This document shows, one piece after another, positions 46,799 through 59,811 of a DNA stretch of 64,000 bases. Below the pieces are notes generated by a model. That model was not told where the DNA came from and ran no database searches. It was given only the letters and a program-made list of their open reading frames with translations. The translations under genes were made by a program, and so were the position numbers. This DNA comes from Sphaerolaimus hirsutus. Taxonomy: Eukaryota; Nematoda; Chromadorea; Monhysterida; Sphaerolaimidae. The stretch's first letter is position 1; the number at the start of each line of letters is the position of its first letter. The stretch covers positions 12,648,001 to 12,712,000 of the forward strand of contig OZ038456.1 of NCBI GenBank assembly GCA_964036195.1, written 5' to 3'.

Positions 46799-47212
46799 CA
46801 CTACACCATCTTCTTCATGCCTAATGCCCTGGTTTCATGCCTAATGCCTATTTTTCTATGGCACCATTTTGCTTCGATCTTTTCCGTTATCAGGTATTTT
46901 GAGAGGAACTGTATCTGTGAAATAAATATATTAATGTTATGATGGCCAAATAAATATTCACAGCAGATTTTTGACGATTGTTAGAAAATTGTGCTCACTT
47001 TCATTTTCGCGGTAAAACATTTTTGCACACCTTAGAGAAACAACAAAAAAAACATGGAAAAAAACAGTATTATAAACACGAAAATACATACGTATTTATG
47101 CACAACAGAACATTAACATATAAAGTAAGTATGGCAGTCCATATTTACCATTTACATGACACTTTGCTATTTATCACCATGCATCCAGAGTGGATGATTC
47201 AAAATTCCGAAA

Positions 47213-50200
47213 TCACCTACGCAATCTTTTGGAACTCCCGCTTGAATTACTTTTGCTTTTGTCACTACCATTTGAATCCAAACTTTTCGTTTTTGATGTT
47301 TTCGAGCTGTCACTGCCTGAAGAATTCTGACTGCCAGATTCAAGAATTTCTTCATTTTGAGCTGAATTTTTATCGTGCGTTGACGTGTGGTCACTTTGAG
47401 ATGATTTTGCACTTTTGTCGTTCACAGATTTGTAACTTGAAGACCGTGAAATTGAACTTTCTTGTTTTGTCGGTGACTGGTTTTCAACGGGCGATGCCAT
47501 TATTTCGATGGAGCCACTTCTGGATTCGCTTAGCTGCGGGATTTTTTTAAGTTTCAAATTATTGGAGGGATTTTTTCAAGTCCTGGGAAAATGCAAAAAA
47601 AGATGTCCTTGTAAGGCGATTTTGCGTACTAAATGATTTTTTACCATCCATTGTATTTACTTGGCATTTGCTGGTGCAGGGGGCACCCTCAGACCATGTA
47701 AGGTGTCAAATGTGTAAAATTACCTGGAAAATATGAAATGTCATACAAAGTGTCAAAAATCGAGACCTGTAAAATGGCAAACTTGATTCTGGCATTGGCA
47801 CTAGAATCTCCCCAAAATGCCACCTTATTTACCTGCACTCCATAGTCATTTTCGACGCTAAGATCGTCGCCCAAATTTCCCTCATCATTTCTCTCAGCAT
47901 ATTGGCCGGATACACTTATTCTCTGGGCCTCAATCAAATTTCGAACTTGATCCTCTGAGAGGCCGGCCATTTTGGCGGCTTTTTTCACTTTCGCAAACAG
48001 ACTTTGTCGTTGTATCAACGCAGTTTGTCTAGCGTAGAGCGTGGGCGCCGTGGCAATTTTCTGATTGATTTCAGCCAAAGTTTCCTTGTAGCTGTTGTAG
48101 TTGTGATTTATGTGTGATCTGCAATGTTTACAGGATTGAATTATAAAGTAATTACAAGTAGGGAAAGATGGGAGCTGCCAATTCGTGAACTCAATCTAAA
48201 CCATAACCATTCTGAACATCAGTTGACATTCGGTAAATTTTTTATGAGATTTGAGATTACAAGGCTGTAAAAACATCCATGTCACTCTGTTCAAATCAAG
48301 TTGTGGTAAGAAGTTAGGTTGACATGCCTCTTTACCACCAAACAGAAAAGAGTGCAGGTTACCGGGTGAATTGATTCGTTATTGATACGAAATTCATTTC
48401 ACTGCTCAAAGATGGTTGCCACATATCCATCCTTGGCAACTGAATCTAGAAAAAGTACCTTATTCTACTAATCCTTTCATTTTGCTCTCTTTCTGCTGCT
48501 ATTTCAGATGTCCGACTGTCAGTAGCCAATGACCTCTGAATCGGACCAAATTTTTCCTTTTTATTGTGATCTCTGGCTATCAGCTCGAATGCGGATTGTC
48601 TAACGTTTTCTGCTTGTTGTCTGGAATGTGAAAGTGTTGTTTGGGGGTCAGGCCTATTACGCATGTAAACCCATCCCGCATGTAGACTCATATAGACACA
48701 TTAAATATACCTGCAGGGGTAAGAAAGGGAGGCGGGTAACCTCACCCCAAACCGCCCAGCTATCTCTCTATACCTGGGGCAGATTTTTTTGGCTACTTTC
48801 CCCTGAACATGCGGGTTTACATGCGGAATAGTGCAGGCCCCTTGTTTGGTGCTTTGAGCCCAAGTTCTTCCCAAGTCTCCGGTGCTCTCCTGAAAAAAAT
48901 GGCACCGGCAGGGCGCCTGTGAAAATTGCAAGGGCACCGCGCACTGGCACCGGTTCAGGTGCCCCGGTCCCGGTGCTTTACATCGCTATCGATGACACAG
49001 ATTTCTGGTTGATGGAACACTCACCTCAATTTGTTCAATCTAGCCAAATGAGTTTGATTCAGGGAAACTGGGATTTGTGCTCTGTGGATGCTCGCGGGTG
49101 GCGGTTTGCAAGCTGCCGCAGGTTTATTTGGCTCAGTTACGCATGTCTGTGATGGAATATTTGTGCTGTGAAAAGTGCCAAAGGTGTTATGCCATTGTTT
49201 CTTTTTGTTCAGGCAGCCTCCAATAGAATTCAAGCGAATTTGCCCAAAAAATGATAGAACGGCGCTCTTCTATAGGAAGAAAATAGTGAAAAGTATTTTG
49301 TTTTTGTTTTCTGTTTAGTCTGTTTGTTGCCTTTACATATTGATTTTTTTATTAGAAGTTATCTATTACTCTACTTTTCACACTACTTTTAAACCGAAAA
49401 TTTGGAAACTCAGAAATCAGCTTTGAGTGTATTTAAGTTTACCGGGGTGAGGTGGAAGTCAATCACAGTTGATGTGGGTTAACAATAACTCATTCGCAGT
49501 CAACTAAAAGTGCTTTCGGATGAGCCTGGCCCCTTTCGGATTCATAAGTGATTTATGTTATCGAAATTTTCAAGAAGTGTGTGTAGGTCAAAATTTTCAA
49601 ATACTCGAAATTTTCAAGAAGTTTATTAGCATACACCTACAAAATGCAAACCTTGTGCATCTGGCACTGTTTTGATTCAGTCAAATTGAATGGCTGTGGT
49701 GCTGTGCCCATCACATGAGCCTTTTTCGCTTTTTCTAATGCAGTGTCCAATTTTTTATGCAATAACTGGAAATTTGGCACAGAATTGATTATTTTTGGTG
49801 CAAACGGCGGCTCCTTGAAGCATTTTGTGTCATGTTTCGGCAGTGCCATCGACGCCTGGTAAATAAACTTGATATCATGCTAAAACTACAGTATTGTGAT
49901 GAAAAAACTATCCACCCAATGATGCAGTCCCACCACAGTGTTTGATGCGTATTTACTTTTACTCAAAAAGTACGCATACTCAAGTACCGAGAAAATACGC
50001 ATTTGCCTACTTTGAAAAAAGCATCTGTACTCACATGCACGCTTACTTTGAGAGTACTCGACTACAGTAGAGTAATTTTGCGAGTACAGAAAGAGCATTT
50101 TTGTCGTTTGAGAAACCTGCTTTTCATAAATAATACTTATTAATAGAAAGAAAACACCTTTTTGTTGTCCAGGATCAACATTTATAATGCCCCATTCTAC

Positions 50201-53200
50201 ATTTCTCAGAAAGAAAAGTAATTTTACTCACTTTTACGCTATCCTGCGAAAAAAAACTCGCATGTCTGCTTTCTGGGAAAAAATATTATACTCTGATTTA
50301 CTTGCAAGTCAAAGTAATAACTTTTTACTTTACCCTTTCTGTACCCGTGGTGAGTAAAAACAAAACAAAACACAAAAAACAACAACTTGGCGCCAAAGTC
50401 ATGACGACTTCTCCATCACTATAATACACTAATACAGTATTTAAAAACCATCACAGACCTTCATGTTAGCCGGAAGTGAAGATTTTGCAAGCATTTCTTT
50501 TGCTCTTTTTTTTCTCCTGTCAATCTTATTGTGGACACTCTCTGATTTTTCAATTTGAAATATCGCTTCAGGAACAGGCCTTGCATGAAAGTTTCTTTTC
50601 TCAGAAAGATTCCCCATTGATGTGCACCTGTTGTAACAGTTCGCATGTGTAAATTCAATTTGTGGTGTGAAATCAAATTAGAAAAGCAGATAAAGCGACG
50701 TAAATAGCGCCAAAACATTGACATCAAATGCCAGGACACCCAGAGGCAACTCCAAGACCCTGTAAAATGTCAAATGGTGTGCAAAGTGTCAAAAGTCATG
50801 TAAAATGCCCTGTAAAATTTACTGTTATGAAAAATTTCCTTTTTTTGCTGGATGCTTGACATTTGTCATGAAATTTGACACTTTGCATGACACTTGACAT
50901 TCTACAAGGTACTTGGCAGGGTCTGGCAGTGGGAGTGGAAAACTAATCTACCTACCTATGCATTTTCAAAGAAGTTGTGGGCCTGCTGTCGAACGAGAAT
51001 GGTTTCACTTCCATTTTGTGCAGCGTTTCAACATTGTCCACAATGAATCTCCTTTTCCTTAGCTCGGCCATTTGCAAGGCTTTGTATTTTGGTTGTAATA
51101 TTTCTGGGGCAAAATTAAATTAGCCTGTCACTTTTCCTTAGAGCAGTCTATCGATTTTAATTATGTTATGCTATACACACAGACACAGACCCTGTAAAAT
51201 GTAATGTGTCATGAAAAATACCCTGTAAAATGTGATGTGTCATGTAAAAGACATGTAAAATGTGATGTGTCATGTAAAAGAGCCTATAAAATATTCAACT
51301 CTTATTCTATAGTATCCAAATTTTATGTTTTTGTAAGCAACATTTGACACTTTATAGGGTTATTTACATTTTACACGGTCTGGAACTGGGGAGTGTAAAA
51401 TTTCAGAAACAATCGACTGCGCTGTCCAGAAAAATGTGCTTTACTAATTGAATTTCGTCCCTGATGGCGCACTTCTGGCCCTGAAATTCTTTCCTCTCAT
51501 GGATTTCTCTTCATCAAGTCTGTTCTTTTCTTCTAACATTTTTCGGCGTTTCTTTTCTTCCAATGTTCTCTCCAAATGTCTTTGGGAGAAATTTGCTCTT
51601 ATAGGATACATTGAATCTCTGCAAACATCGTTATGAAGATATCGGATTTATTTGTAATTTTTTTATCAATATTAGGTCTCTACTTTAAAAGTCGAAAACT
51701 TTGTCGAAAGTGAGAGGAGAAGTTGATTTCGAGAAGTAGAACATTTCATTTTAAGGTGTTTTTTGAATGTTGTGCCTAATTGTTCTAAAAAAGTGTCAAA
51801 ATGTGACAGTTTAAAAGAGGGGCAAATGATATTTGGAAAATGGTCATGATCAATTCTAGACGCCGTAACCGTCCTTGACTAAACTTTCGAAATTTTGGAG
51901 TTATCGACTTATAAAAGTGAACGCATCATATCATATCGACAAAATGAAAAGCAAACCTTATAGTCATCTGAAAAGGCTGTGGCACGGTTACAGTTGGTTT
52001 CCAGTCATCTTTCAAGCACAATGCACTTTGGGCGTGTCTCATGCCTGTCACAGGTCTCATGCTTTTTTGCACCTGCAGTAGGATTACTTCAGCCCAACAT
52101 TTTTTCGGGCAGCCCGATTCATTGTAAACTATTTTTTATCATAATAATGATGCTGGTGCCCGTTTCAATTTTGTTCGTTTGGTGGATTTGCGGCTTTGGT
52201 TGTGAAGCTTGATGCTAATCAGAACCACATTGGCCCTGGGCACAATGAGTCATTTTTATATCCATCAACTGTAGGTATTTAGTTGACGGCCATATCATTG
52301 AAGAAAACTCAAATGCTTTCTAAGGTGATTTTTGAGTTTTCGAAATTTCGGCTGAAAACTAGTGTGCGCAGGCACATTGGATCGGGCAAAGCAAAACTTC
52401 AGATTAAATACCGTATTGCCTCGAAATACCCCCGGGGGGGTTATTTTTTCAGAGTGAGAATTTTGAGGGGGGGTATTTCGAGGGGGGGGGGGTTATTATT
52501 TCGCCAGAAATTTTTTGAAAACCAAGTACTAAATTGTCGTCTGAAACGTACGCAGACGTCGAAAATGCAACAAAATTCGCCATTTATAAGACTTTAAAAA
52601 CTTGTATAAGTGTGTAGACGTATTATCATCACTGTTCTCACATAACAGAGTCATCGTTTTTAACGTGTGTTTTGCATTACAAAGATGACAAACCGCAGCC
52701 TTTGTCATTTACGTTCTCTATACAATAAATTTGGGGGGGGGGTATTTCGAGGGGGGGTTTATAAGTTCATAGTGTCCATTTTGAGGGGGGGTATTTCGAG
52801 GGGGGGTTTCGAGGGGGGGGGGGGGGTGTTTCGAGGGGGGGGGGTATTTCGAGGAAATACGGTAGTAGATATATTCTATTAACTGTACATTTTACGGTGA
52901 AATCTACCATATCCTATCTGAATCAAAATATATATTTAATTTTAATTTTACATAGCTTTCACTACCGATGAACAATTTGTTCATGTGACTTTAATCATTA
53001 AAACATGGCCAGACTCTGTACAACGTGCAGCGTATGCGGCGCAAACTCCCAATTTGCGCTTGTGAGATTTACATCAGCCAAAATTTCACCTTGTGACACC
53101 TTTTTATTGGAGATACCCCTTATATAAAGTTGGCAGCCAGCCAAAAATTCTCCAAAAATATACCTAGATAAATGGGCTAAAAGAAAATCTATGTAATTGT

Positions 53201-56200
53201 TAGAGTGTTTTGAACATCATCCTCGGTAGTATAGTGGTGAGTATCCGCGCCTGTCACGTGCGAGACCCGGGTTCAATTCCCGGCCGGGGAGTGTACTTTT
53301 TTGTTATTTTTGCTGCACTTTAGCAGTTTCACACTGGCGTTTTAGTTCTTATGCGTTGGTCCCTCTGGACTGGACTAATAATGTCCGTCCGATTAGCATC
53401 AAAATATATTCATAACTAACGACAGAAAGCTAGACCCGTTTTATCTGGTATTAACACATCGCAAACGTTTTTCCTGAATACACGGAAAGTATGGATAGGT
53501 AGTTTGCCTTCCATATTTTTTGGAATATCTGAATATTTTTAGCGTTGGAACCTTGAAGTGCCATAGCGCCATTTTCTAAAAATGGTTAGCGCCATTTTCG
53601 CGATGAATTGAGCAACCCGAAAAAAGTGGCAGACTGATTGAATCCCATCCCGACTGTACCTTCGAAGAAAGTGAATTTTCCCTGTTTGCCACAAAAACTG
53701 CCGAGCTAGAGGTCACTTGTTTTTGACCCTGATGCAATATCACGTCTCCATTTTTATTCGCATATGCATAATTGTAGACATATTGAGTGGCCGATGAATG
53801 TTTGTGCCATTGTGGTTCTATGTTGGTGGTGGTGTAGGTGTCCGAATCTGGCTCCGTGCTGCAGTGGGATACTTGGTATAATTAGGTACCTGATTTGGTT
53901 GACACCCGTTTCGGCCGCGCCATCTCGGCCGTGGACATTTCGGCCAAGCCATTTCGGCCGGAGGACACTTCGGACGTGGCCGTCTCGGCCGTGGACAGCT
54001 CGGCCGTGAGCCATCTTGGCCGCGAGGACATTTCGGGTGCAAGGTATAGATTACATGCGGCTAGTGATGGAATGGCGCAATGGCGCTGGCGCCATTTGAG
54101 GGCGCCAAAGGGCGCCGCGCCATGGCGCCATTGGCGCTTGGCGCCCTTTTTCTGTGGCGCCCTTGGCGCCTGGCGCCCTGGTTTAAAACGGCGCCACCAG
54201 CTTTTCGAGGTGAGTGCTGTCTAAATGGGAAAAAAATGAAAAATGCATCCATGGATGATCTAAATTCATCAGAAAAATGGACGAAGTGGTGTGAGTGGGT
54301 GGAAATCGTTCATCCAATGGTTGATCAGATGTGTCTGACGGATTAGAAGACAATAATGATGGACCGTTGAACTTGCAAAATTATAAATAAATAGATTTGA
54401 ATCATTGCAATTCCGTTTCACAGTGAAATGTATCTCTCTGACAACTCGCCTCCAACTCGCTGACAACGATTTGTTTACTGTTGGCAGCGAGTTGGAACAT
54501 AGTTGTCAGCGAGTGGCAGCGAGTTGGAACTGAGTTGTCAGCTAGTGGCAGCGAGTTGGCATGTGTTGTCACAGTAGCTGCACACTTGGCAGCAAGTTGT
54601 CAGCAAGCTGCACACATATTAATAGCATGTGTTGCACTGGTTGTCAGAGAGCTGAAACCTGCCACTTATAAGTTGGCAGCGAGCTGTCGGCAAGCTGCAT
54701 TTTGTTGTCAGCAAGCTGCCACTAATTTTCATGCTTGGCAAGCAAATTGGCAGCGAGTTGTGGAGAGCTACATTTCACTGTGTTTTTGTCCATTTCAAGG
54801 AAACATTGTTTGGAAAAGTCTATTTGAAGTGAATGGATTGTTGTTAAATGACAATTTCCATTGTGTTTGAATTTGTCATGTAGATTTTATTAATTTTTTT
54901 ATTGTTGCTAGTTTTGTTTTTGTTCATTACATCGTGGTGAACGCGAATTAAGAAGTAAATGCGTGTACGATGCTGTATCAACATTTTTAGCACATGCAGG
55001 GTGTTGTAGGCACTTATTTATCCTGGCGCCATTGGCGCCTGGCGCCCTGTTTTCCAAATGGCGCCGTGGCGCCCTTGGCGCTTGGCGCCCTCTCTCTGTG
55101 GCGCCCCTGGCGCCTGGCGCCCACTTTCCGAATGGCGCCATGGCGCGCTTGGCGCCTGGCGCCCTTTTTTCTGGTGCTTTTCCATCACTACATGCAGCAT
55201 ATTGGTAATACGCAGTGCACCTTATAAGCTTGATGGAGCCGGAACAGATGGCCCAGTCAGGGACAACAGAAATGATGTAAGGTGTGAGTCTGTTAAATAA
55301 GAGTATGCAATGGCATTGTTGTTGTTGTTGTTTTGTAAATAGGAGAACAGATACCACAGTTCAGAATGACATGAATGCATAGTTGTCAAAACATTTATGT
55401 TTACTCAAGAATACATATACTTGAGTATTGCGTAAATACGTTTATGTTCCCAGTGAAAAAGTGCATTTTACATATACTTTTTGAAAGTAATATTTATTTA
55501 TTTCAGAATAGTGTTTGAACTTTGAAGTAGTGAACTGGTAATCCACAGCATGGTTGTTAAAAGTATTTACTTTTACTTGAAAAATATGTATACTTGAGTA
55601 CTGAGTAAAAATGTTTACGTTTCCTCAGGGAAAAGTACCAATACTCGCTTTTACATATACTTTTTCAAAGTACTCAAGTACAGAAAACATATTTCAGGTA
55701 GTCTTTTATATAGTGTTTAAGTGAAAACAAAACAAAATGAAAAGGTTAAAAATACGGAAAAATCATTGAAAATGGCATATGAGCACATAAATAGCCAAAG
55801 ATTGCTGAAGATAGGAAAAAATTTCTGAAAATAAACGATTTTTAATGACAATTTGGGTAAAAATTTTCAAAAATACTCACGTTTACGTTTTCTGGATGAA
55901 AAAGTACATTTACTCACGTTTACTCACGAGTAAAAGTAAAAAATATTTACTTTACATATTCTGTACTCAGGGGGTGAGTAAAAAATAAATACTTTACATG
56001 TACATATACTTTGAGAAAAGTTTGGTACTTTTAACAACTCTTATCCACAGCATGCCCTTTGATGTAGATACAGGACTCAATGAATGTACATATGCAGTTT
56101 GAAACTTAAATGGATCTGCTATGTGAAAGCTTGCCACAAGCTCACATGCGACATGTGGCATAATTTTTCATATTTGCGTGTCTGTTCATAATTGACGCCG

Positions 56201-57202
56201 CACGTGAAAGATCTGTTTCCGCATGTAATCTATGCCTTGCGACCGAAATGTCCTCGCGGCCAAGATGGCTCGCGGCCGAGACGGCCACGTCCGAAGTGTC
56301 CTCCGGCCGAAACGGCGCGGCCGAAATGTCCACGGCCGAGATGGCGCGGCCGAAATGGGTCCCTACCACCTTATTTTTGAACGAGACAGGCGTTCTTAGT
56401 AGGGTGTCAAAAAGGATACCGTATTTACTCGGAATACCCGCCTTGAATTAACCTCCCCCTCGAACTATCCCCAGGTCTGAGCAAGCTGAAAAAAATACCC
56501 CCCTTGAAATACCCCCACCTGAATTGAGTGTAAAGAAAATATACCGTATATACTCAGAGGGGTTATTTTTTTGTCAGAGTTGTTAGGGGGGGGGAAGTTA
56601 TTCAAGGAGGAGGAGTTACTTTTTCTTACTCGGCCGACAGAGAATGGGGTATTCAAAGGAGGAAGTTATTCAAGGGGGTCTTATTCGAGGATATACAGTA
56701 AATGGCAAAGACTGCAGTTTGTGATCCATGTAATGCAGAACACACGTTAGAAATGACGCTGTTACATTAGGACAGGGCTTACAAATTGTCTGGCTTACAA
56801 ATTGGACAGGTATTTATACTTACTTAAGAGTTTATTGGATTTTTCTACGTCTGCGTACCTATGTTACAAACAATGGATCAATAATGGCAAAATAAAAACA
56901 AACCTGTCATCAACAGAGCTAAGTTCATCTGACATCACTGATTCACTCAACTCAGATCGACAATCACCATACTCCAAATTCTGACTTCCACCATCACCAT
57001 GCACAATCTCCCGTCTCAACATGTGCACATGCTCTAACAATTTGCCATGACACAGTCTCAGTGTGTGCAATTTGTCAGCCAGCCACATAGAGTTGTCATT
57101 GTCATTGTCATTGTTGCGTTGCTCTCTTTGGAGGGTGCTGATAGCAACCGCTGCACTGTCTAAGGCAGTGTCAATATCTGATAGTTGGGAAGTGAGCGCC
57201 AT
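47213..57202 (-). CDS. FAM161A: FAM161A/B family ciliary and centriolar protein
   Basis: Nine exons, all in phase: 56904-57202, 51473-51618, 50956-51103, 50459-50627, 49652-49855, 49025-49146, 48459-48620, 47833-48118, 47213-47533; 618 residues (human FAM161A about 660). Family signatures in order: KPFSFDSRP (about 185), FHARPVPEAIFQIE and RAKEMLAKSSLPANM (about 215-254), FKEPPFAPKIINSVPNFQLL and QPFNLTESK (about 265-320), and a C-terminal helix with APTLYARQTALIQRQ and AKMAGLSEDQVRNL (about 440-480). FAM161 proteins bind microtubules and POC1B/POC5 in the inner centriole and the base of connecting cilia. The first exon is Asp/Asn/Ser rich. The last 107 residues are almost pure Ser/Lys/Asp/Gln low complexity; this tail is unlike vertebrate members as I remember them. 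Intron 1 (5.3 kb) holds a tRNA gene and nested transposons. An alternative donor exists at the final stop region. Confidence 0.88.
48650..48843. mobile_element. Element with GCATGTAAACCC ends
   Basis: TACGCATGTAAACCCATCCC left and GGGTTTACATGCGGAATAGT right, around an AGCTATCTCTCTATACC piece. Same arrangement as 40863-41275. In FAM161 intron 6. Confidence 0.6.
49930..50350. repeat. ACTCAAGTACCGAG word arrays
   Basis: GTACGCATACTCAAGTACCG and AGTACTCGACTACAGTAG words in FAM161 intron 4; related arrays at 28105-28440, 55380-56040 and 63118-63500. Confidence 0.5.
50748..50935. repeat. TGTAAAATG/TGTCAAA word palindrome in FAM161 intron 3
   Basis: CCAAGACCCTGTAAAATGTC left, inverted right. A second one fills 51180-51390 in intron 2, so neighbouring introns each carry one. 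Confidence 0.65.
52411..52862. mobile_element. CCGTATTTCCTCG element with TA duplication
   Basis: CCGTATTGCCTCGAAATACC and inverted GGAAATACGG between TA dinucleotides; word GGGGGTATTTCGAGG repeated six times at the right end. Confidence 0.82.
53220..53291 (+). tRNA. tRNA-Asp (anticodon GTC)
   Basis: A complete 72-base cloverleaf without intron. The acceptor stem TCCTCGG pairs with CCGGGGA with one G-U pair, followed by discriminator G. The anticodon GTC is at 53253-53255 in the loop CTGTCAC, and the T arm contains the B box GGTTCAATTCC. A T6 run at 53297-53302 is a normal Pol III terminator, so the gene looks functional. It lies inside FAM161 intron 1 on the opposite strand. Confidence 0.97.
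53897..56367. mobile_element. CGGCCG-word element, copy 2, with nested insertions
   Basis: Ends GGTTGACACCCGTTTCGGCC and GGCCGAAATGGGTCCCTACC, flanks ACCTGATT (53888-53895) and ACCTTATT (56368-56375), 7 of 8. It hosts 54062-55190. The middle (55380-56040) carries ACTCGAGTACTGAG words as in copy 1. Confidence 0.85.
54062..55190. mobile_element. hAT-type GCGCCA-word element inside the CGGCCG element
   Basis: TAGTGATGGAATGGCGC...TTTTCCATCACTA with duplication CATGCGGC (54054-54061) and CATGCAGC (55191-55198). The uninterrupted target exists at 27917-27924. It contains an element of GGCAGCGAGTTG words (about 54428-54781, ends CAGTGAAATGTA inverted). Confidence 0.93.
56419..56698. mobile_element. 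CCGTATT-ended element, rearranged
   Basis: CCGTATTTACTCGGAATACC at the left and inverted CGAGGATATACAG at the right, TA on both sides; an internal second end at 56543. Lies 200 bp downstream of FAM161 exon 1. Confidence 0.6.
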
Positions 57203-58077
57203 TTCCGTTTGTTGCAAAACCAATAGACGTTTTTGTGGTGGGGTAGAATTTTAGCAATTGATAAAGCTCAGTGAATTTTTGTAGCACTAGTAAATTTGTG
57301 TTTCGGCAGTGAAGAGATCTGCGCTTCACGCAAAATTCAGTAAATTACGGCATGTGGCTCATAAAACCCATTATATTTATAAGGCAAACATGGATTAGTG
57401 TAGAATCAGTGCGTGTATTTGTACACATGAGCACTATTCATGTAGGTATTCTACGGACACAAATGTAGCTATTCGTAACAGGTTCATGCATCCTTGCACA
57501 ATGAGCATTATCAAGAGCCATGCATAAAGCTACCTACCTAGGTAGTTACTTAAATATACACACATGTAGCCCTTTACGCAGGAGAGATTTAGGTATATTC
57601 CTAAAAACCTAGGGTATGCTGCTTGATGCGCACAATTTGAAACTTGCACCATGTGCATGGATGGGCCAAATCTGACGGATATAGGTACTCTGCCCTCTTA
57701 ATTATCGCAACTCGTTTGCACAGACTGAAGCCAAGCATTAGGAACCAGTTCCTCATTTTGGCAGTGATATTTACGTGTCGAGCGCTGGGAAAATTTACTA
57801 AAACAACATGTCGTTTCAATCGAAATAATTATGCGGTAATTGAGAGGATTTTTAGTTGACACATTTGACCAATCTCTTGGTTCTTGACATTTTCTATGTC
57901 ACCAAGTGCACGGCAAATGGAGAGTTGCATACGGATAGTTAAAGTGTAAAAAATAGAAACATTCAAAAGGTAGAACCAGGTAGACATAACCAGGTAGACC
58001 TAACCAGGCGAAACATAATCTTCCCTGATTCTTGACACGTGACCGCAAGTGGAATTGCTCCCAGCGTAAGATCGTCT

Positions 58078-58091
58078 GTTCCCATGGCAAC
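58078..58091. promoter_or_regulatory. RFX-family X-box upstream of FAM161
   Basis: GTTCCCATGGCAAC matches the palindromic RFX consensus GTTNCCATGGNAAC at every fixed position. It lies 876 bp upstream of the FAM161 start codon. RFX factors drive ciliary genes in animals, so the position before a ciliary gene is meaningful. The local A/G/C content is less repetitive than its surroundings. Binding is inferred. Confidence 0.6.
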
Positions 58092-58204
58092 CGTAAGCTG
58101 CCACTGCGTGGATTCAGAGCGTTTCGTTCAGCGCCATGCAATTTGAACAAACATCAATTCAAACGCAATCGCCCACCGTTGAGAGTCCTGACATTTGTAC
58201 ATAT

Positions 58205-58886
58205 GAAGGGTGTGCTTCTAAAAGTACCGATCTACAAAAAATCGATTTTGAGATAATCGCGATTGAAAGTTTGGAGCATGCAATACCCATACATGGGTAT
58301 TGGGTATGGGAATTTTGGGTAAGGGTATTTCGGCCATATTGTTGGGTATCCACATGCATGGGTATAATCATTGATTATACACATAACACTAGCTATATAA
58401 AATTTAGGGAATTGTATTTTTGTAGTACAGTACATTTTAAAGGAACAAATTGGTAATAGCGTGTAGATCGGTATTTTTTAAAGCACAAAATCAGAAAGCT
58501 GTAGATCGGTACTTTTACCCATAATAAAAAAGCACAAAATGAGTTTTTGCGCAAGCGGACGCCGATCTGACATCGGTACTTTTAGAAGCACAAAAAATAA
58601 TGTGCAGATCGGTACATTTCAAAGAACAATTTTGAAAAAAGTGTGTAGATCGGTACTTTTAAAGACACAAAAGCTGAAAAAGCTTGTAGATCGGTACTTT
58701 TAAAATTTCAAAAACTGTAATTTGCGATTTTTTTGCTTTTTTCGACCCCCCATATCTCAAAATTGAATTTCGCACCCCCCACATATTATATATATTTTTG
58801 AAGCGCATTTTTATGGGGACCCCAAAATTGGTCCTAACTCAAATTTGAAAAATTTGTAGATCGGTACTTTTAGAAGCACACCCTTC
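58205..58886. mobile_element. Element with TAGATCGGTACTTTT words
   Basis: GAAGGGTGTGCTTCTAAAAG and inverted right end. The word TGTAGATCGGTACTTTTAAA repeats seven times on the right. A GGGTATTGGGTATGGG array lies inside at 58280-58370. It begins 114 bp from the X-box. Confidence 0.75.
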
Positions 58887-58939
58887 ATATTAACGTGGAC
58901 TGATATTACGGACGTAAATATTTACATTTATGTTGGGGT

Positions 58940-59310
58940 AATAGTTACGGTTCAAATGGGATCCCGATCCCGAATCCCGAAATCTCAAAAAACGAATCCC
59001 GATCCCGAAACTTTTGAAAACCAAATCCGAATCCCGAAAATTTTTACTCAAACCCGATCCCGGAAAATTTGCCAACTTAAAAAACAAACATTATTGCACT
59101 GAGAAATGTGACTAGGAACCTCCAACGTCCAATCTATGACAATTTTCCGGCATTCGTGTGTGTTTTAGACCTATTTTTGCAGTAAATTAGAGAAAATCCT
59201 TTAATATGAGAACTTTTTTAACGATCCCAAGAAAATTCAGCGATCCCGAAAAAATGCCAATCCCGATCACGATCCCGAAAATTCAGTCCCATTTGAACTC
59301 TAGTCTATAA
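58940..59310. repeat. GGGATC-word element
   Basis: GGTTCAAATGGGATCCCGAT left and TCAGTCCCATTTGAACTCTA right; the word CGATCCCGAA repeats throughout. Confidence 0.65.
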
Positions 59311-59811
59311 TGTTGGTCTTCGCGGGAAGTTAACGGTGATTATGGTACATACTCAGAACACCCCTGGGTTGTTTTTTACAGTATATCCGCGAATAAGTCC
59401 CCAGGGTTTTTTTTGTCAGTTTGTTGGGTAGTTATTCGGGGGGCGAGTCATTCGAAGGGAAAATTTATGTAAATTATATTTTTCCGTTTTTTCGTCAGAA
59501 TATTAAGCGAAATGCGTGCATATTGTATTTATGAATGGGGTTTAGTTAGCTGAATCAACCTTTAAGCGAGAATACAAAATCTATAATTCACGTGATAAAA
59601 TCAATGCTAGTGAAAATCAGCTGCAAAAATACATGCTTTTAAGGAACACATTTACATGTTGCGTTTTTCATACATGGACGTTTCCCCGTATCTGTGCCAT
59701 CCCACATCCCGGCCCAGAAATTGGATGCCTGTCATATTTGATGCGTATTCCTTGCATTTTTGGTGGATAATGGATGCAAAAAATGTTGATGATGAAAAAG
59801 TGCTACATTAA

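Noticed and set aside
54481..54870. A 129-codon ORF with repeated Ala, Ser and Cys.
   Set aside because: It reads through the GGCAGCGAGTTG word array of a nested element; the repeat explains its openness.
54908..55357. Overlapping ORFs with repeated RQAPGA and WRLAP motifs.
   Set aside because: Produced by the GCGCCA word array; open in several frames.
58032..58256. ORFs on both strands near the X-box.
   Set aside because: Short, without splice support or recognisable motif; the region is better read as FAM161 upstream DNA.
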